A stretch of DNA of 64,000 nucleotides from Costus lasius (GCA_027563935.2 CM050453.2:84542665-84606664); one strand, 5' to 3'. Positions 18,501 to 30,165 are shown, counted from the first letter of the stretch. Program-made: numbers and translations. The notes: a model not told the origin generated them from the sequence alone.

Positions 18501-20073
18501 GATGTTAGACGGGAGAGATGGTCTGCTACCAAATTATCAGCTCCCTTCTTATCCTTGATCTGAACATCGAATTCTTTCAACAACAATATCCACCTAATTA
18601 GCCGTGGTTTTGCATCCTTTTTTGTCATGAGATATCAGATTGCCGCGTGATCTGTATAAATAATAGCACGCAAGTTAACTAAATACGATCGAAACTTATC
18701 AAATGCAAAAACTACAGCCAGAAGTTCTTTTTCTGTTGTAATTGCTCTATGCCCCATCAAGCATTCGGCTTGCGTAGTAGATGGCATGTGTGCTGTTGTC
18801 TTTCCGCTGCCTAATACGGCCCCTACTGCATAGTCGCTAGCGTCACACATAATTTCAAAGGGCAGCAATCAATCCGGAGGTTGTACTATTGGAGCAGAAG
18901 TGAGCAGAAGTCAACGTCTTCTTTAGTTGTTGAAACACATCCATGCAATTCTGGTCAAAAACAAATGGGACATCCTTAGCAAGTAAAGATGTTAAAGGCC
19001 TAGCAATTTTAGAAAAATTTTCAATGAAACGTCTATAAAATCTTGCGTGTCCCAGGAAACTTCTGATTCCTCTGACAGATTTCGGAGGCGGCATTCTCTC
19101 TATCACACTAATTTTTGTTTTCACTTCGATACCGCGCTCCGATATCAAATGACCAAGAACGATCCCTTCCTTTACCATAAAGTGATATTTCTCCCAATTT
19201 AACACTAGGCTCGTCTCTTCACAACGCTGCAAAACATGGGCCAAATTAGATAAACAAGAGTCAAAACTGGACCCATATATTGAAAAGTCGTCCATGATGT
19301 CTTCAATGAAATCTGAGAAAATTGCCATCATGGACCGCTGAAAGGTAGCTCGAGCATTACATAAACCAAACGGCATACGTCGGTAAGCGAAAGTACTGAA
19401 GGGACATGTGAACGTGGTTTTCTCTTGGTCGTCTGGATGTATCGGTATTTGAAAAAATCCTGAGTATCCATCCAAGAAATAAAAATAAGAGTTAGTGGCT
19501 AATCTTTCAAGCATTTGATCAATAAAGGGGAGAGGAAAATGATCCTTGCGGGTGGCTTTGTTCAGTTTTTGGTAGTCGATACACATGCGCCACCCGGTGA
19601 TAGTTCTTTGCGGTATCAATTCGTTGTCATCGTTCTTTTAGTACCGTTACTCCTTCTTTCTTTGGTACCACATGTACTGGACTTACCCATTGGCTATCTG
19701 AAATAGGGTAAATAACCCCAGCATCCAATAGTTTCAAAATTTCTTTCTTAACCACCTCCTTCAGGTTCTGATTCAGACGTCTCTGGTATTTGATATATTG
19801 TTTGCTATCCTCTTCGAGATATATCCTGTGCATGCATAAGGAAGGGTTAATACCTTTTATGACATCTAATGTGTAGCCAATTACCTTCTTATATTGTTGA
19901 AGTTTATCCAGGAGAAGGCTCGTTTGTTCTGAATCGAGATGATTTGCTATGATAACAGGATAAGTAGAATTCTCACCTAAAAACTCATACCTGAGGTTGC
20001 TTGGCAAGGATTTGAGCACTAGGTTGAGTTGTTTACAGACCTCAAATTTTGGTGCAGTTGATTCCTCAAGCAT
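18501..20073 (-). pseudogene. Reverse transcriptase-RNase H of element C (broken)
   Basis: This would make cDNA from element RNA. RT blocks are LLDAGVIYPISDSQWVSP, GWRMCIDYQKLNKAT, DHFPLPFIDQMLERL, FLDGYSGFFQIPIHPDDQEK and MPFGLCNARATFQ. Where D has DVFMDDFSVYG, C has DIMDDFSIYG, so four residues are missing at the catalytic box. RNase H shows CDASDYAVGAVLG, TEKELLAVVFAFDKFRSY, YTDHAAI and ADHLSRL. Frameshifts lie near 19620 and 18860, with further breaks near 18630. Confidence 0.88.
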
Positions 20074-20075
20074 TT

Positions 20076-20699
20076 CTACATCTGGCTCAACTGCGGTGCT
20101 TGAGTCGAGAATATCGGCATAAGCACAGACTTCTTCTTCTTGCTCTTCGTCATAGTCACCCAGCAGGAAAATCTCGAGAGGGTCAACGTTTGTTCAAGGG
20201 AAGTAAGTCGAATCAAGCTCATCGTCGACGACTCCGATACTACAGTAGGAATCTGCAAAAATAGTTTTTTCAGGCTTCCAGTAATATCAAATTCAACCGT
20301 GTCCTCACCTACGCGCAGTGTCAACTTCCCATTTTTAATGTCGATTATAGCACCAGCAGTTGCCAAAAATGGTCTGCCCAGTATTATAGGAAGTTTGGAG
20401 TCTTCCTCCATCTCAAGTACAATGAAATCAGCTAGAACAAAAAATTTACCGACCTTTATTGGCACGTCCTCTAGAATTCCTACCGGATGTCGTACGGAAC
20501 AGTCGGCCAATGGCAAAGAGATATTTGTCATCTTTAAGTCTCCGAGTTTCTTGTAAAGAGAGAGTGGCATCAGACTTACACTAGCTCCAAGATCACACAA
20601 AGCACGGTCGAAAGGAGTGTCTCCGATCAGGCATTGAATGGTAAAGCTGCCTGGATCTTTCAATTTTGGTAGTAACTTATTTTGGATGATTGTGTGCAC
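20076..20699 (-). pseudogene. Aspartic protease region of element C
   Basis: This cleaves the gag-pol precursor. Visible are CDLGASVSLMPLSLYKK (active-site Asp in the Athila DLGAS form), [15 protein letters not shown] and [14 protein letters not shown], then a linker into RT. The frame is open for 207 codons, so this is one of the better preserved parts of C. It is linked to gag by a frameshift around 20680. Confidence 0.85.
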
Positions 20700-22479
20700 T
20701 CCTCAGTTAACGCCACTGTATCATGTTCTTCCATTTTTCTTTTATTTGATAGGATCTCCTTCAAAAACTTAGCATAGGATGACATTTGTGACAAAGCATC
20801 GGTAAATGGTATGTTAATATACAATTTCTTTAAAATTTCTAAATATTTACCAAATTGATGATCGAGTTTTGCTTTTGCCAACCTCTGGGGAAATGGAATG
20901 GGTGGTTTGTATGGTGGTGGAGGCACATAAACAGGTTCAATCTCCTTCATCTGGGGTTCACTCTTAACAGATTCATTCGGTTCCTCAGACTCAGGAGTTC
21001 TAGTTTCATTCTCACAATGGTCATCCTTGGCCATTTCTGGCTCCTCAAGTTGCTTGTCACTACGTGTGGTAATGGCATTACAATGCTCTTTAAGATTCGT
21101 TTCAGGCTGTCCAGGCAATCTTCCCGATGGTCTAGTAGATGTACTAGCCTGTTGGGCTATTTGGTTTTCCTTTATCTTCTAGTTTGTGGTTAAGTTTTTG
21201 ATTGCTTTTAGCATGCAATCCATGGCTTTTGTTTGCGCTGACACAAAGTTGTCAAAGCGCATTTCTAAGGTTTGTTCTTGTGGTACCGTGTTGGTGCTTG
21301 GTTGTGGTGGTTGGTCAAATTGTTTAGGCTGATACCCGGTGTTGGACGAATGAAATCCAGGGGGTTGCCTATAGTTTGATGGTTGAACTGCATTGTTATT
21401 TCTATAGGAGAAGTTGGTATGATTCTTCCACCCAGGGTTGTAGGTATTAGAATAAGGGTTGTTTTGGACCCTCGGGTTAAAGTTACCTACAACATTCACC
21501 AAGGCGGGTGGGGGTCTTGTGATACCATATTTCCCAATTGACATGTGTCAGAAAAATGACCTTCCACACCACAAATTTCACACAAAGCAGAATTAGAAGC
21601 ACTGTGACGCATATTCATAGAATCAAGCTTGTGAGATAATGAATCTACTTTTGCAACGAGGGAACTAAGTGCGTCAAGTTCATATTTACCGGCTTATCGG
21701 GATGAAGTACATTTTTTGCCCGACCATTGGTAGTGGTTGAGCGCCATCTCTTCGATCAAATTGTAGGCTTCATCAACTGCCTTGTTCATCAAAGCTCCTC
21801 CAGCGGCTGCATCAATGGTAAGATGAGTGTTATAAAGCAAGCCATTATAAAACGTATGTACCAGTACCCTTTTCTCGAGGCCGTGGTGAGGACACATTCG
21901 CTGCAATTCCTTGAAGTGGTCCCATGCCTCATACTATGATTTGCCTTCTTTTTGAGAGAAATTGGTAATCTGGTTTCTTAGTTGCGTGGTTTTGCTCGGA
22001 GGAAAGTATTTTGCAAGGAAAGCATTTGAGAGTTGTTCCTAGGTGGTAATGGATCCAGATGATAATGAATGTAACCAAGCCCACGCCCTGTCTCTAAGTG
22101 AAAAAGGAAAAAGTCGTAGTCGTAGAGCGTTAGTGGTTACACCATTCATTTTAAAAGTGTCATAGTATTCAAGAAAAACAGATAGATGCATATTTGGATC
22201 TTCAGTCGGTGATCCACTGAATTGGTTTTGTTGTAACATTGACAGAAGTGATGGTTTTATCTCAAAATTGTTCGCTTCTATTAGCGGACGTGCAATGCTC
22301 GAATGCAGTCCTTGAACATTTGGTGTAGCGAAGTCTCAGAGTGACTTGTTACCGTCCATGATTGTTGTTTCTGAATTCTTCTTGGGCTAATATTTTTGAA
22401 GATTTCTGTGACGCCGGAACGTTCTTTCAATTTTCGAATCAAATGGTATTACAAGTTTCGGTCGCGGAGTTCTATGCAT
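20700..22479 (-). pseudogene. gag of element C (broken)
   Basis: It reads from about 22479 (MHRTPRPK). Blocks are NNFEIKPSLLSMLQQNQFSG, LEYYDTFKMNG, LFPFSLRDRAWAWLHSL, FKELQRMCPHHGLEK and DAAAGGALMNKAVDEA. A CCHC knuckle (CEICGVEGHFSDTC) lies near 21545-21590, followed by NPYSNTYNPGWKNH, EHCNAITTRSDKQL and PPPPYKPPIPFPQRL. Several TAG stops interrupt it, including TGG to TAG after GSITT near 22040 and one after EGKS near 21936. D has the same Trp changed to TAG. Confidence 0.82.
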
Positions 22480-22613
22480 AAACTAAAATTCTAATCAAGC
22501 AAGTAACTCGTTAAATCAAGAAAGGTATAAAATGAAGTAAAAGAAAGTATACTAAAAAGGTAAAAATGTCTAGTCTAATAACTTCTAAATCTTATCAATA
22601 TTACCAAAATTAG

Positions 22614-22631
22614 TCCCCGGCAATAGCGCCA
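22614..22631 (-). promoter_or_regulatory. Primer-binding site of element C (tRNA-Asp)
   Basis: In element orientation TGGCGCTATTGCCGGGGA begins six bases after the 5' LTR end. It complements the tRNA-Asp 3' end with two mismatches. Confidence 0.87.
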
Positions 22632-22637
22632 AAAACT

Positions 22638-24714
22638 TGATAGCGCCCACAAATGTAGTAGGGGTTCCCGCAAGTGCACGGGCCTATCAAAGTAATAAAA
22701 TATCGATCCCATAGGGACTAATGGGCAAGTACCGATAGATCTCGAGATTGCTAGCTAGACTACGTCGAAATTGATGAAGTTTAAGACGATGAAATAATTA
22801 AATGCGCAAAACGTAAACGGGAGAAATAACACGAGAGGATTATAATGAGAAGATGCATCAGGATATGGGTTCACAGCTTTGACTTCTTACAATTGAATAG
22901 TTAAACTCTATTGCCAATGTCCTGTCTAGTTCAAGGGATTTAGCTTCCTTTGTCACGTAGGTAGCTCCCCTCCAACAACCTCGTTCGCTCCCACAGACTA
23001 GATTATCGGTCCAATCCGTAGGGTTCTAATGCGCGGTCGGACTAGAGTCTCCCCGCTATGTCTAAGCTCCTTATAATCCCCTTAAGTAAGTACAGATCCA
23101 CAAGCGAGTTAAAACTCCTAGAGATGCTGATTAACAAACCTCACTTAAGGTGATTAAAGGCTCAAACACTCCCTTTCGGGTAGTGTAGGCATAGCACACT
23201 AACGAAATGGATAAACTCTCAACCAAATGGGTCTGATGCGCGGTCGGACTAGAGTCTCCCCGCTACATCTAAGCTCCTTATAACCCCTTCAAGTAAGTAC
23301 AGTTCCGCAAGCGAGTTATCTCCTAGAGAAGCTGATTAACAAACCTTACTAGAGTGATTAAAGGCTCAAGCATGCACTTTCGGATAATGCATCCCTATGA
23401 TCCCACGAGTAAGTACAGTTCCGCAAGCGAGTTTCCTCCTAGAGAAGCTGATTGACAAACCTCACTAGAGTGATTAAAGGCTCAAGCGTATCCCTCCAGA
23501 TAATGCTTCCCATTAGTCCCATGAGTAAGTACAGATCCGCAAGCAAGTAAACTCCTAGAGATACTGATTAACAAACCTCACTCAGGTAACTAAAGGTTAA
23601 GCATGCTCTTTGGGGTTACGCAGGCAATGTGTACTCATAGGGTCAAGAAAGAACTTTAGGCTAATAGAGTCAAACCATTACAACTAGTAATTCATCAAGG
23701 GCTACCCCACATCCTGATTTGGTGTTTAGCCTAACATGTTCATGGTGAAAGCATAATCAATGTACTCAAACCTAAACATCAAGCATAATACCAGACTTGC
23801 ACAAGAGTTGTAATAGAAAGGTAAGATCATGCTATGTTTTGCAAAGATTATATAATAAGCGTAGCAAATTGAGTACGAATCTAAGATCTTTCTTACAAAT
23901 TATCCCTAAGATGCTCACGCAAGATGATATCTTGAATAAGTGCTCATGCGTGGCTCTTCCTTCCCTTCCTCCTCAAGCTTTGCCGCTTCTCCTCTACCGT
24001 GCGAATCCTCTTGCCGAGAGATTGAAGGCTCCTTTCTCCTCTCTTCTTTTCACCCTTTCATCCTTCTCCCCTTTGCGCTTTTCTCCCTCTTCCCATACCC
24101 TGCCAAAGCTCTCTGAAATTGCCATCTCTGCTCAGCCGAAAGAAAACTCTACCGCCAGCCTCCATGCCCTACACGCCGCCAGCCAACTTTTCCTCCATGA
24201 AATGATGATTCTGTGGCCGAATTTGATGTCTAAAGCTTGCTCCTCGCCCCTTTGTCAATGGTGAATGAAAGTCCTAAGTGCCCTTCAGCCTTCCCTCAAG
24301 TTAGATTGAAGAAATCTGGGCTAAAATCATGATTTCGTAACAGGCGGGTCCGCGATCTCAGGCGAGAATTTGGTCATGAGCCAGTCGTGATTTATCGCTT
24401 ACAGCTGAAGTGTGGAGATGAGTCACGGGCATGATTCTGGTCGAGACCCAGTTGTGATTTCCTACGAAGGCTTCAATGACTCTGAAATCTTCCAATTAGG
24501 AGCATCCTGAGTTAGGATGAGCTCTTCTACTGCAAAAGTTCCAGAATCTACCCCTTTTGTGGTCGTTTCGACCTGAAAACGTAAAAATACCAAGAGAGGT
24601 GCAGATTCCATAGATGTATCTAAATAAAGGCAATTATGAGACTTAAAGTCGTAAAACGGGGATGATTTCATTAGTAAAATTACATGTATAACTCTATATA
24701 AATCTGTGTCAACA
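22638..24714 (-). repeat. 5' LTR of element C
   Basis: It is 2077 bp, runs TGTTGACACAGATTTATATA to GGGCGCTATCA in element orientation, and is followed by AGTTTT and the PBS. It pairs with 1-1571. The LTR at 26086-28025 is a relative with the same TGTTGACACA start and CCCCTATCA end. A hairpin region lies at 24325-24465. Confidence 0.92.
23087..23640. repeat. Direct repeats in the 5' LTR of element C
   Basis: These are the same units as at 2-545, starting at about 23087, 23293, 23407 and 23524. Confidence 0.75.
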
Positions 24715-25763
24715 GAGAACATACCCCAAAAGTTTCAACGCAAAAGGGTCTCGATCAGAGAGAAATCGATGAAGAACCCAGTGCTATCACTATTCATACG
24801 CATATTACGGTTGTAATTTTGATTACAACCGTGTGGTTATTCGTTCTTCCCCTTTCTTTTTGATTTCTGATCGCTAGAAGCTATGGTTTATTGTAATCTT
24901 TTCTCCATGCTAACTTAAACCTTTTGTGGGACATGGGGGAGTAATTCCCTTTGATTTCTTAATGACTAGATAAACTTTTCATTACTTCATCACGTATAAT
25001 TTTAGCATGATAATTCTACTTATGTGATAATTGCTCTTTGATTCTCCATAGATTTATGTTATTAATCATGTTTTAGAGTTTTCACAATAAGGACCGAAAG
25101 GTGACTTGCTTGAGAACTTGAAACCCTAGAATTGCATGATAGGAACTTATTGTAAGAAATTAGGTTAATTCTTATTTCTCGATTTTAGAAGAATAATTGC
25201 CATGTTTAATAATATGAATCTAGGATTGAGTCAATTTATCAAACATGAAGATCTTGTGCGAAAGTAAGGATCGGAACATTGGAGAACCATAAATTGAGAC
25301 TTGGATGCACGAAAGTGATCCTTGAGATTCCACTTGAGATGATCCACTTAGAATTCGGATGCACGAAAGTGTTCCTTGAGTTCTTTGATGGATGATTTAC
25401 TTATTTTCAGCTTGGGATAGATCTTGCGCGAAAGCGAGGATCGGTCTCTACATGATTTTCTGCACGAAAGTGAGATAATCCTTTTATGAAGTAAATTGTA
25501 TGTTTATCATGATAATATTAAACTGACAAATTTTTATTCATATCTAGTCATAGAAATCAAAGTGGATGAAACCCTAGTCCCAGTTTCTCTCTCTGGTATT
25601 TTCGTTAGCTTTCGATAATTCACTTGCATAGTTTCGACTGCCTAGATAATAAGAAATCAATTATTCGGTACTTGAGAAACGAGGTCTCTGTGGGATCGAT
25701 AGTTTTTTATTACTTCGAGTATCCGTGCACTTGCAGACACAACAGGTTTTTGGACACAACAAG
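24715..25763 (+). repeat. Partial LTR of an older element (target of element C)
   Basis: It ends in Athila-LTR style: GAAACCCTAGTCCC, CTCTGTGGGATCGATAG, ATCCGTGCACTTGCAGACAC and AACA. A 19-21 bp piece around GACACAACARGTTTTTGG is duplicated at the end. A degenerate PBS-like TGGCGGCAACGCCAGG follows at 25768. Its left part lies beyond the insertion of C and outside the window. A related copy is at 33650-34370 in opposite orientation. Short GCGAAAGTGAGGATCG-type phrases repeat at 25258-25470. Confidence 0.65.
24807..24832. repeat. Hairpin in the older LTR
   Basis: ACGGTTGTAAT, loop TTTG, ATTACAACCGT forms a perfect 11-bp stem, in a different sequence from the arrays in the other LTR families. 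Confidence 0.7.
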
Positions 25764-26046
25764 TTTTTGGCGGCAACGCCAGGTCTAGCTACTTGTTGGG
25801 ATACAATAGGCACTCAAGTGGATTTCGACTTGTGTGGTGGGTAAATTTCTGACATCGATATCCAACTCATAGTACAAATGTTATCAATAGATTTAACCTT
25901 GATACCTAGCTTTACATTTTGACATCTTTACAAGCTCCAGTGCTTTGTGCATCTTGTGACTAGATTATGTCTTAGCATTTTCAGATCATTAAGAAATATG
26001 ACTTTAGTTGAAACATTATTGTCCTGATCATTTCTTATCATTCCTT

Positions 26047-26074
26047 TTGCTTGAGGACAAGCAAAGATTTAAGT
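26047..26074 (+). promoter_or_regulatory. Conserved pre-LTR tract motif, element G
   Basis: TTGCTTGAGGACAAGCAAAG followed by ATTTAAGT, 11 bases before the LTR. The GCTTG/CAAGC stem is intact. Confidence 0.7.
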
Positions 26075-26085
26075 CTATGGGTATT

Positions 26086-28025
26086 TGTTGACACAAATTT
26101 ATATAACATTTTACGTGTAATTTTACTAACGGAATCATCTCTGTTTCATGGTTTACGTCCCATTATTGCCTCAATTACTATACATCTATGGAATCTACAC
26201 CTCTTTTGGCATTTTCACACTTTCATGTGAAAACGACCACAAAGAGGGTGGATTTTGGGACTTTTGAGGTTAGAGGAACCCCTCCTAATTCAAGAAGAGT
26301 CTAACTGAAAATTCTTAGATTTATCGGAGCCTCCGCTGAAAATCACAACCAGGTCACGATTAGAATCACGCTTGTGACTCGTCTTTGTGCCTGAAGCTAC
26401 AACTGAAAATCACAACCGGGTCACGACCAGAATCACGCCCGTGATCGCAGACCTGCCTATTTCGAAACCGTGATTTTAATCAGGGTTTCTTTAACCTAAC
26501 CTAAGGGGAAGCTAGAGGGCAACCAAGTTCTTTCTCCCCCATTGACCAGAGGCCCTAGAGCAGCCTTTGGAGGGAAAAATTTATCAAAAGAAATGATGAT
26601 TTCATGGAGATAAGGCTGGTAGCATTTGCAGGATATGGGGAAGGAAGCAACGAAGACTTTCTGGGCTGGAAAGCTGCAGTAACTTTGCAGAGCCTTGGAA
26701 AGGGGTAGCAGCCCACTAGGAGGAGGGGAATAAGAGCCTTTGGAGGAACACTTGCAAAGTGGATTGGATTCGGCAGGAGGAAACAAGAGGAAGAAACCAT
26801 CGCCTGGGAAAAATCCAGCGCAGGGCAAGAACGAAGACATCTTTTGCAGCGCAAGGAGAAGAAGAAGAACTCCCCAAAACTCTCCACTGATCATCTCAAG
26901 CATCAAATCTGGTTTGGGGAAGTCCTCAATCTCATTTTCTACACCTTCTAGATAAAGATTTGGAATGAATGAGCATATCTTTATGTGTACTTATGTTACG
27001 AACATGGATCTTGTAGCTTAAACCTTGAATCAGGATGTGGGCTAACCCTTTGATGACTTACTAGTTGTAATAATCTTACTCCAAATGCCCTAGATCCTTG
27101 CTTAACCTTATGTGTGCTCTTTGCCTACATTACCTGAAAGAGGATGCTTGAGCCTTCAGTCGCCCAAGTGAGGTTCATAAACTAGAAATTCTAGGAGGAG
27201 ACCCCTTGACGAACTGTACTCACCTAGGGGAATTGTCAGGATTTTAGACGTGTCGGGAAGACCAAAAGTTTGCCCACGCGTTGAAATCATTCGGTTGAGA
27301 GTTTATCTAGTCTGTTTGTGTCCTTTGCCTATGCTGCCCGAAAGGGAGCATTTGAGCCTATACTTTCCTGAGCGAGGTTCATAAATCAGGGGCTCGGGGA
27401 AACCCGTTGACGAACTATACTTCCTGGCGTGAGTATTAGGATTTTAGACGCAGCTGGTAAACCAAAAGTTCGCCAGTGCATTGGATTGTCTCGGTGCCCT
27501 TTGCTTGCGCTGCCCGAAAGGGAGCGCTTGAGCCAGTATTCCGCAGGTGGAGGTTCCTAAATCAGGAATTCTGGGGGGGACCTCTTTGTAAACCTGTGCT
27601 CGCCCTGAAAGTATTAGGAACTTAGACGTGTTTTGGTAGACCACAAGACCATCCGAATGTCAAAACCTTACGGATTAGATCGGTAACCAGTCCATGGGAG
27701 TGGATGAGGGTATCGGTGGGAATGACTTGTATGTTAGGAGCGGAATCCCTTGAACTAGATTGGATGTTGGCAATGGAGTTTAATTATTCAATTGTAAGGA
27801 GTCAAAGCGGTGGACCCATATCCTGATGCATCTTTCATCAAATTTCTCTCGTACGATTCGTCCATTTACACTCTCGTTCATTTAAGTAGTTCAACATTTA
27901 AACTTCACTAATTTTGATGTCGTCTAGCTAGCAAATTCGAGATCTGTTGGTACTTGCCCATTAGTCCCTGTGGGATTGATATTTTACTACTTCGATATAC
28001 CTGAGCACTTGCAGGACCCCTATCA
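26086..28025 (+). repeat. 3' LTR of element G
   Basis: It is about 1940 bp, runs TGTTGACACAAATTTATATA to GGACCCCTATCA, and belongs to the element C LTR family. Hairpin half-sites (AATCACAACCGGGTCACG with AATCACGCCCGTGAT) lie at 26340-26440. A diverged series of GCCCGAAAGGGAGC repeats lies at 27080-27660. Open frames at 26496-26955 have no recognisable domain and are not called genes. Confidence 0.85.
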
Positions 28026-28452
28026 CCTATCATATGGAGCAAGCCCATGGGAACTCCCAGCTTGACCTTGATTCCTGCATCTCGATGCGGATGATAGTCA
28101 AGGAAGGAGAGCTTTACAGTCTGCTTTTGCCCGGGAGTAATGTTAAGCTACCACTATCAAATCCTGCATGCACCACAGTCCGCAAGTAGCGGAATTGGAG
28201 GGTGGAGGCAGTCGAGGATCATGATGTTCCTCTTGAGACTGCACCACCGCTCCCTTCTCAGCGACCTACCACCTAGTTGGACCGCATGGAGACGATGATC
28301 AGATTTGTCTAGGATGCCCAACAAGAAGGGTTTGATCGGCTTCGCGACCTTGAGGCTGAAGTAGGACGCCAAGGACGGGTCTAGTCTTCCATCCTGGAGT
28401 TCGTTCATGAGCTTCAGCAACGACTGCATCGGCATTGGGGATAGCATCATTG
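28026..28452 (+). pseudogene. ATHILA ORF-1-like fragment of element F
   Basis: Straight after the G LTR one frame gives QLDLDSCISMRMIVKEGEL, LPLSNPACTTVRK, VGRQGRV and SSILEFVHELQQRLHRHWG, broken by TAG codons. It matches the later half of the A and C env-position proteins (RLEIESYVAMKLIIRKGD in A). Stops after VRK, FV and GRV sit where CAG is plausible. The end is coiled-coil-like. The first half was displaced by the G insertion or lost. Confidence 0.78.
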
Positions 28453-28894
28453 GTTTCACCATCACTTGGTCAGCTACTCTATTACCAGTAGTTTCATTTC
28501 AGTTGTTAGTTTTCTTTTGCCAGATTGTCATTTCCCTTTTTGCATGACTTTACTTTTCTAGTAGCTTCAACATCTTAGGCGTCTAGCCCACCCCGTATCT
28601 ATGATATTTGCTTTGCCTTTGGGATTGATTTGTTCTTTGAGTACTTGATTGATTGAGATGAGGATCTTGCATGCTTTGAAGTCTATATTGATTATAGTTT
28701 GCACACATAGCTTGTTGTTTGGTGCAGTTGAAAGATTAAGTTAACTCAATTCATTATTGTTCCATTCATGAGAAGTGTACTTGTTGACTTTATTTTAACC
28801 ATGACATGCATCATATGTGACATGATTATTTGCGTCTTACTTCATAACTCAACTATTACTTGTAGATCTTGTCATGGGAATGAGAAATAACAAT

Positions 28895-29145
28895 AGTAGT
28901 ACCGAAGTGTTTTTGTACATAGTACTTCCACTTGGCACTGTTATTAGCATTACAATAAAAGAAAAAAGGGATAGTTGTACCTAAGTTCATTGTCCATCAT
29001 GCTTAACACTATCCCCTGATTTGAAATAATAGCAGTGGTACCAAAGCCATGATGTTCTCGCTCATTTGGCTTGGCACTGTTTTACATACGCTTAAGGCTT
29101 AAAAAAAAAGGGCACCACATAGGTACTATGTGGCACCGATGCTAT
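28895..29145 (+). repeat. TTGGCACTG / GGTACCGAAG blocks, element F
   Basis: Within the 28453-29403 spacer, CACTTGGCACTGTTATT, GTAGTACCGAAGTG, GCAGTGGTACCAAAG and GCTTGGCACTG occur as degenerate repeats of the block seen in A and D. The rest of the spacer is AT-rich and featureless. Confidence 0.65.
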
Positions 29146-29403
29146 TTCCCCATGACTTGATATACAATCATTTGATTTGTGAATGCTTGATCAAAGATAT
29201 CATTTATATGAGATGTATTGTAAAGGTTGTTGATATTGTCAACTTTGCATAGTTCAATGAATTGTATTAGTAATATTTGATTTAATTTGCTTTCAACACT
29301 GCATTATAACTTGAGGCTTGCTGTGACTAAATTATAACCTTGCTAGACTTACCAAAGTTGACTGAGATTCTTCATTTTATTTCATCACTTCTAGACAATT
29401 CAA

Positions 29404-29431
29404 TTGCTTGAGGACAAGCAAAACTTTAAGT
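29404..29431 (+). promoter_or_regulatory. Conserved pre-LTR tract motif, element F
   Basis: TTGCTTGAGGACAAGCAAAA followed by CTTTAAGT, 11 bases before the LTR start at 29443. Confidence 0.7.
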
Positions 29432-29442
29432 CCGATGTGTTT

Positions 29443-30165
29443 TGATATTATGCATATATATAATATATTGTGGCTTAATTCTATTATTATTTTAGAGCAA
29501 AATGCATACTTTGTCTCATTTATTTGTCTAAATACTTTATATTATTCAGAATCTTCACTTTTCCTTGGTTTTATTAAAATGTAGGGATTTCACCCAAACA
29601 TTGGTGGAATTTGGAAGATCTGAAGTTATGGGATGATCCCTCATGATGAGACAAAGCTACATGTCAAATTTCAGCTCAAACGGAGTTTTCTACGCTCTTC
29701 ACGGGCATGGCCGTGAATCCATGCACGGCTGTGTATGAGCCTGCTTTCCCAGGCTGCGTCGAGCCATTCACAGGCATGCCCGTGCATGCATGCATGACCA
29801 TGAAGGACTCAGCTGACTTTTCCAAAACATGACGAGATATTTTCAGGCACACTCGTGAACCCATACATGACCGTGAAGAGTTAGTTTTCTAAAAAATAAA
29901 GATCACCGAACCATTCATGGGCATGGCCGTGCATCCATGCATGGCCGTGAACGGTTCCACCTGTTCGACATCCATTCAATTTTTCATCAATTTCTTACTA
30001 TTTTAGAGCAGAATTCACTGAAATTTCTTGGAGACCTTTCTAACTTAATAACAAACATTTTGGGACAAGGATCATGCAATTTCGTGGAGCGGTTGGGGAG
30101 AACGAGGCGAAAGGGCGACACCTAGGGTTTGACGGCGATTTTGGCTTTCCTTGTTTTTTATGAAA
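29443..30165 (+). repeat. 3' LTR of element F, truncated
   Basis: It starts TGATATTATGC. The start matches, inverted, the LTR at 35066-35320 of element H. The right end merges into duplicated LTR scraps (GTATAGAATCTTCACTTG occurs twice at 30171-30206) where element J begins, so this boundary is approximate. Confidence 0.75.
29698..29954. repeat. Hairpin array in the F LTR, four modules
   Basis: Modules TTCACGGGCATGGCCGTG / CCATGCACGGC at 29698, 29765, 29841 and 29912 are spaced 67-76 bp. Element H, which has this LTR type, carries the same half-sites in its internal spacer at 36457-36500. Confidence 0.8.

Larger units (their letters stand above)
1..24714 (-). mobile_element. Athila-lineage Ty3/gypsy element C, interrupted by element A
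   Basis: This is a long LTR retrotransposon read on the minus strand. Its order is 5' LTR (22638-24714), tRNA-Asp PBS, gag, protease, RT-RNase H, integrase, hairpin spacer, env-position ORF, tract motif and 3' LTR (1571 down past the left edge). Element A (3971-15293) interrupts it inside the env-position ORF. Without A, the internal region is about 9.7 kb, as expected for an env-bearing Athila. Every reading frame has stops or frameshifts, so it is dead. About 450 bp of the 3' LTR lie outside the window, so its target duplication cannot be checked. Confidence 0.9.
25784..28025 (+). mobile_element. 3' end of an Athila element G (same LTR family as element C)
   Basis: About 300 bp of non-coding internal tail ends in the tract motif and joins a full LTR. 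Everything upstream is missing, and the tail abuts the older LTR and its PBS-like site at 25768-25783. The LTR end directly touches an env-position ORF fragment of element F, so G appears inserted in that ORF. Confidence 0.7.
28026..30165 (+). mobile_element. 3' part of Athila element F
   Basis: Order: env-position ORF fragment, 1 kb spacer with TTGGCACT/GGTACC blocks, tract motif, and a 3' LTR that begins TGATATTATGCATATATATA. Element J interrupts the LTR near 30165. Upstream parts are missing. Confidence 0.72.

Noticed and set aside
26496..26955. Overlapping ORFs of 136 and 110 codons (minus) and 71 codons (plus)
   Set aside because: They are inside the G LTR, have no family motif, and shift freely between frames.
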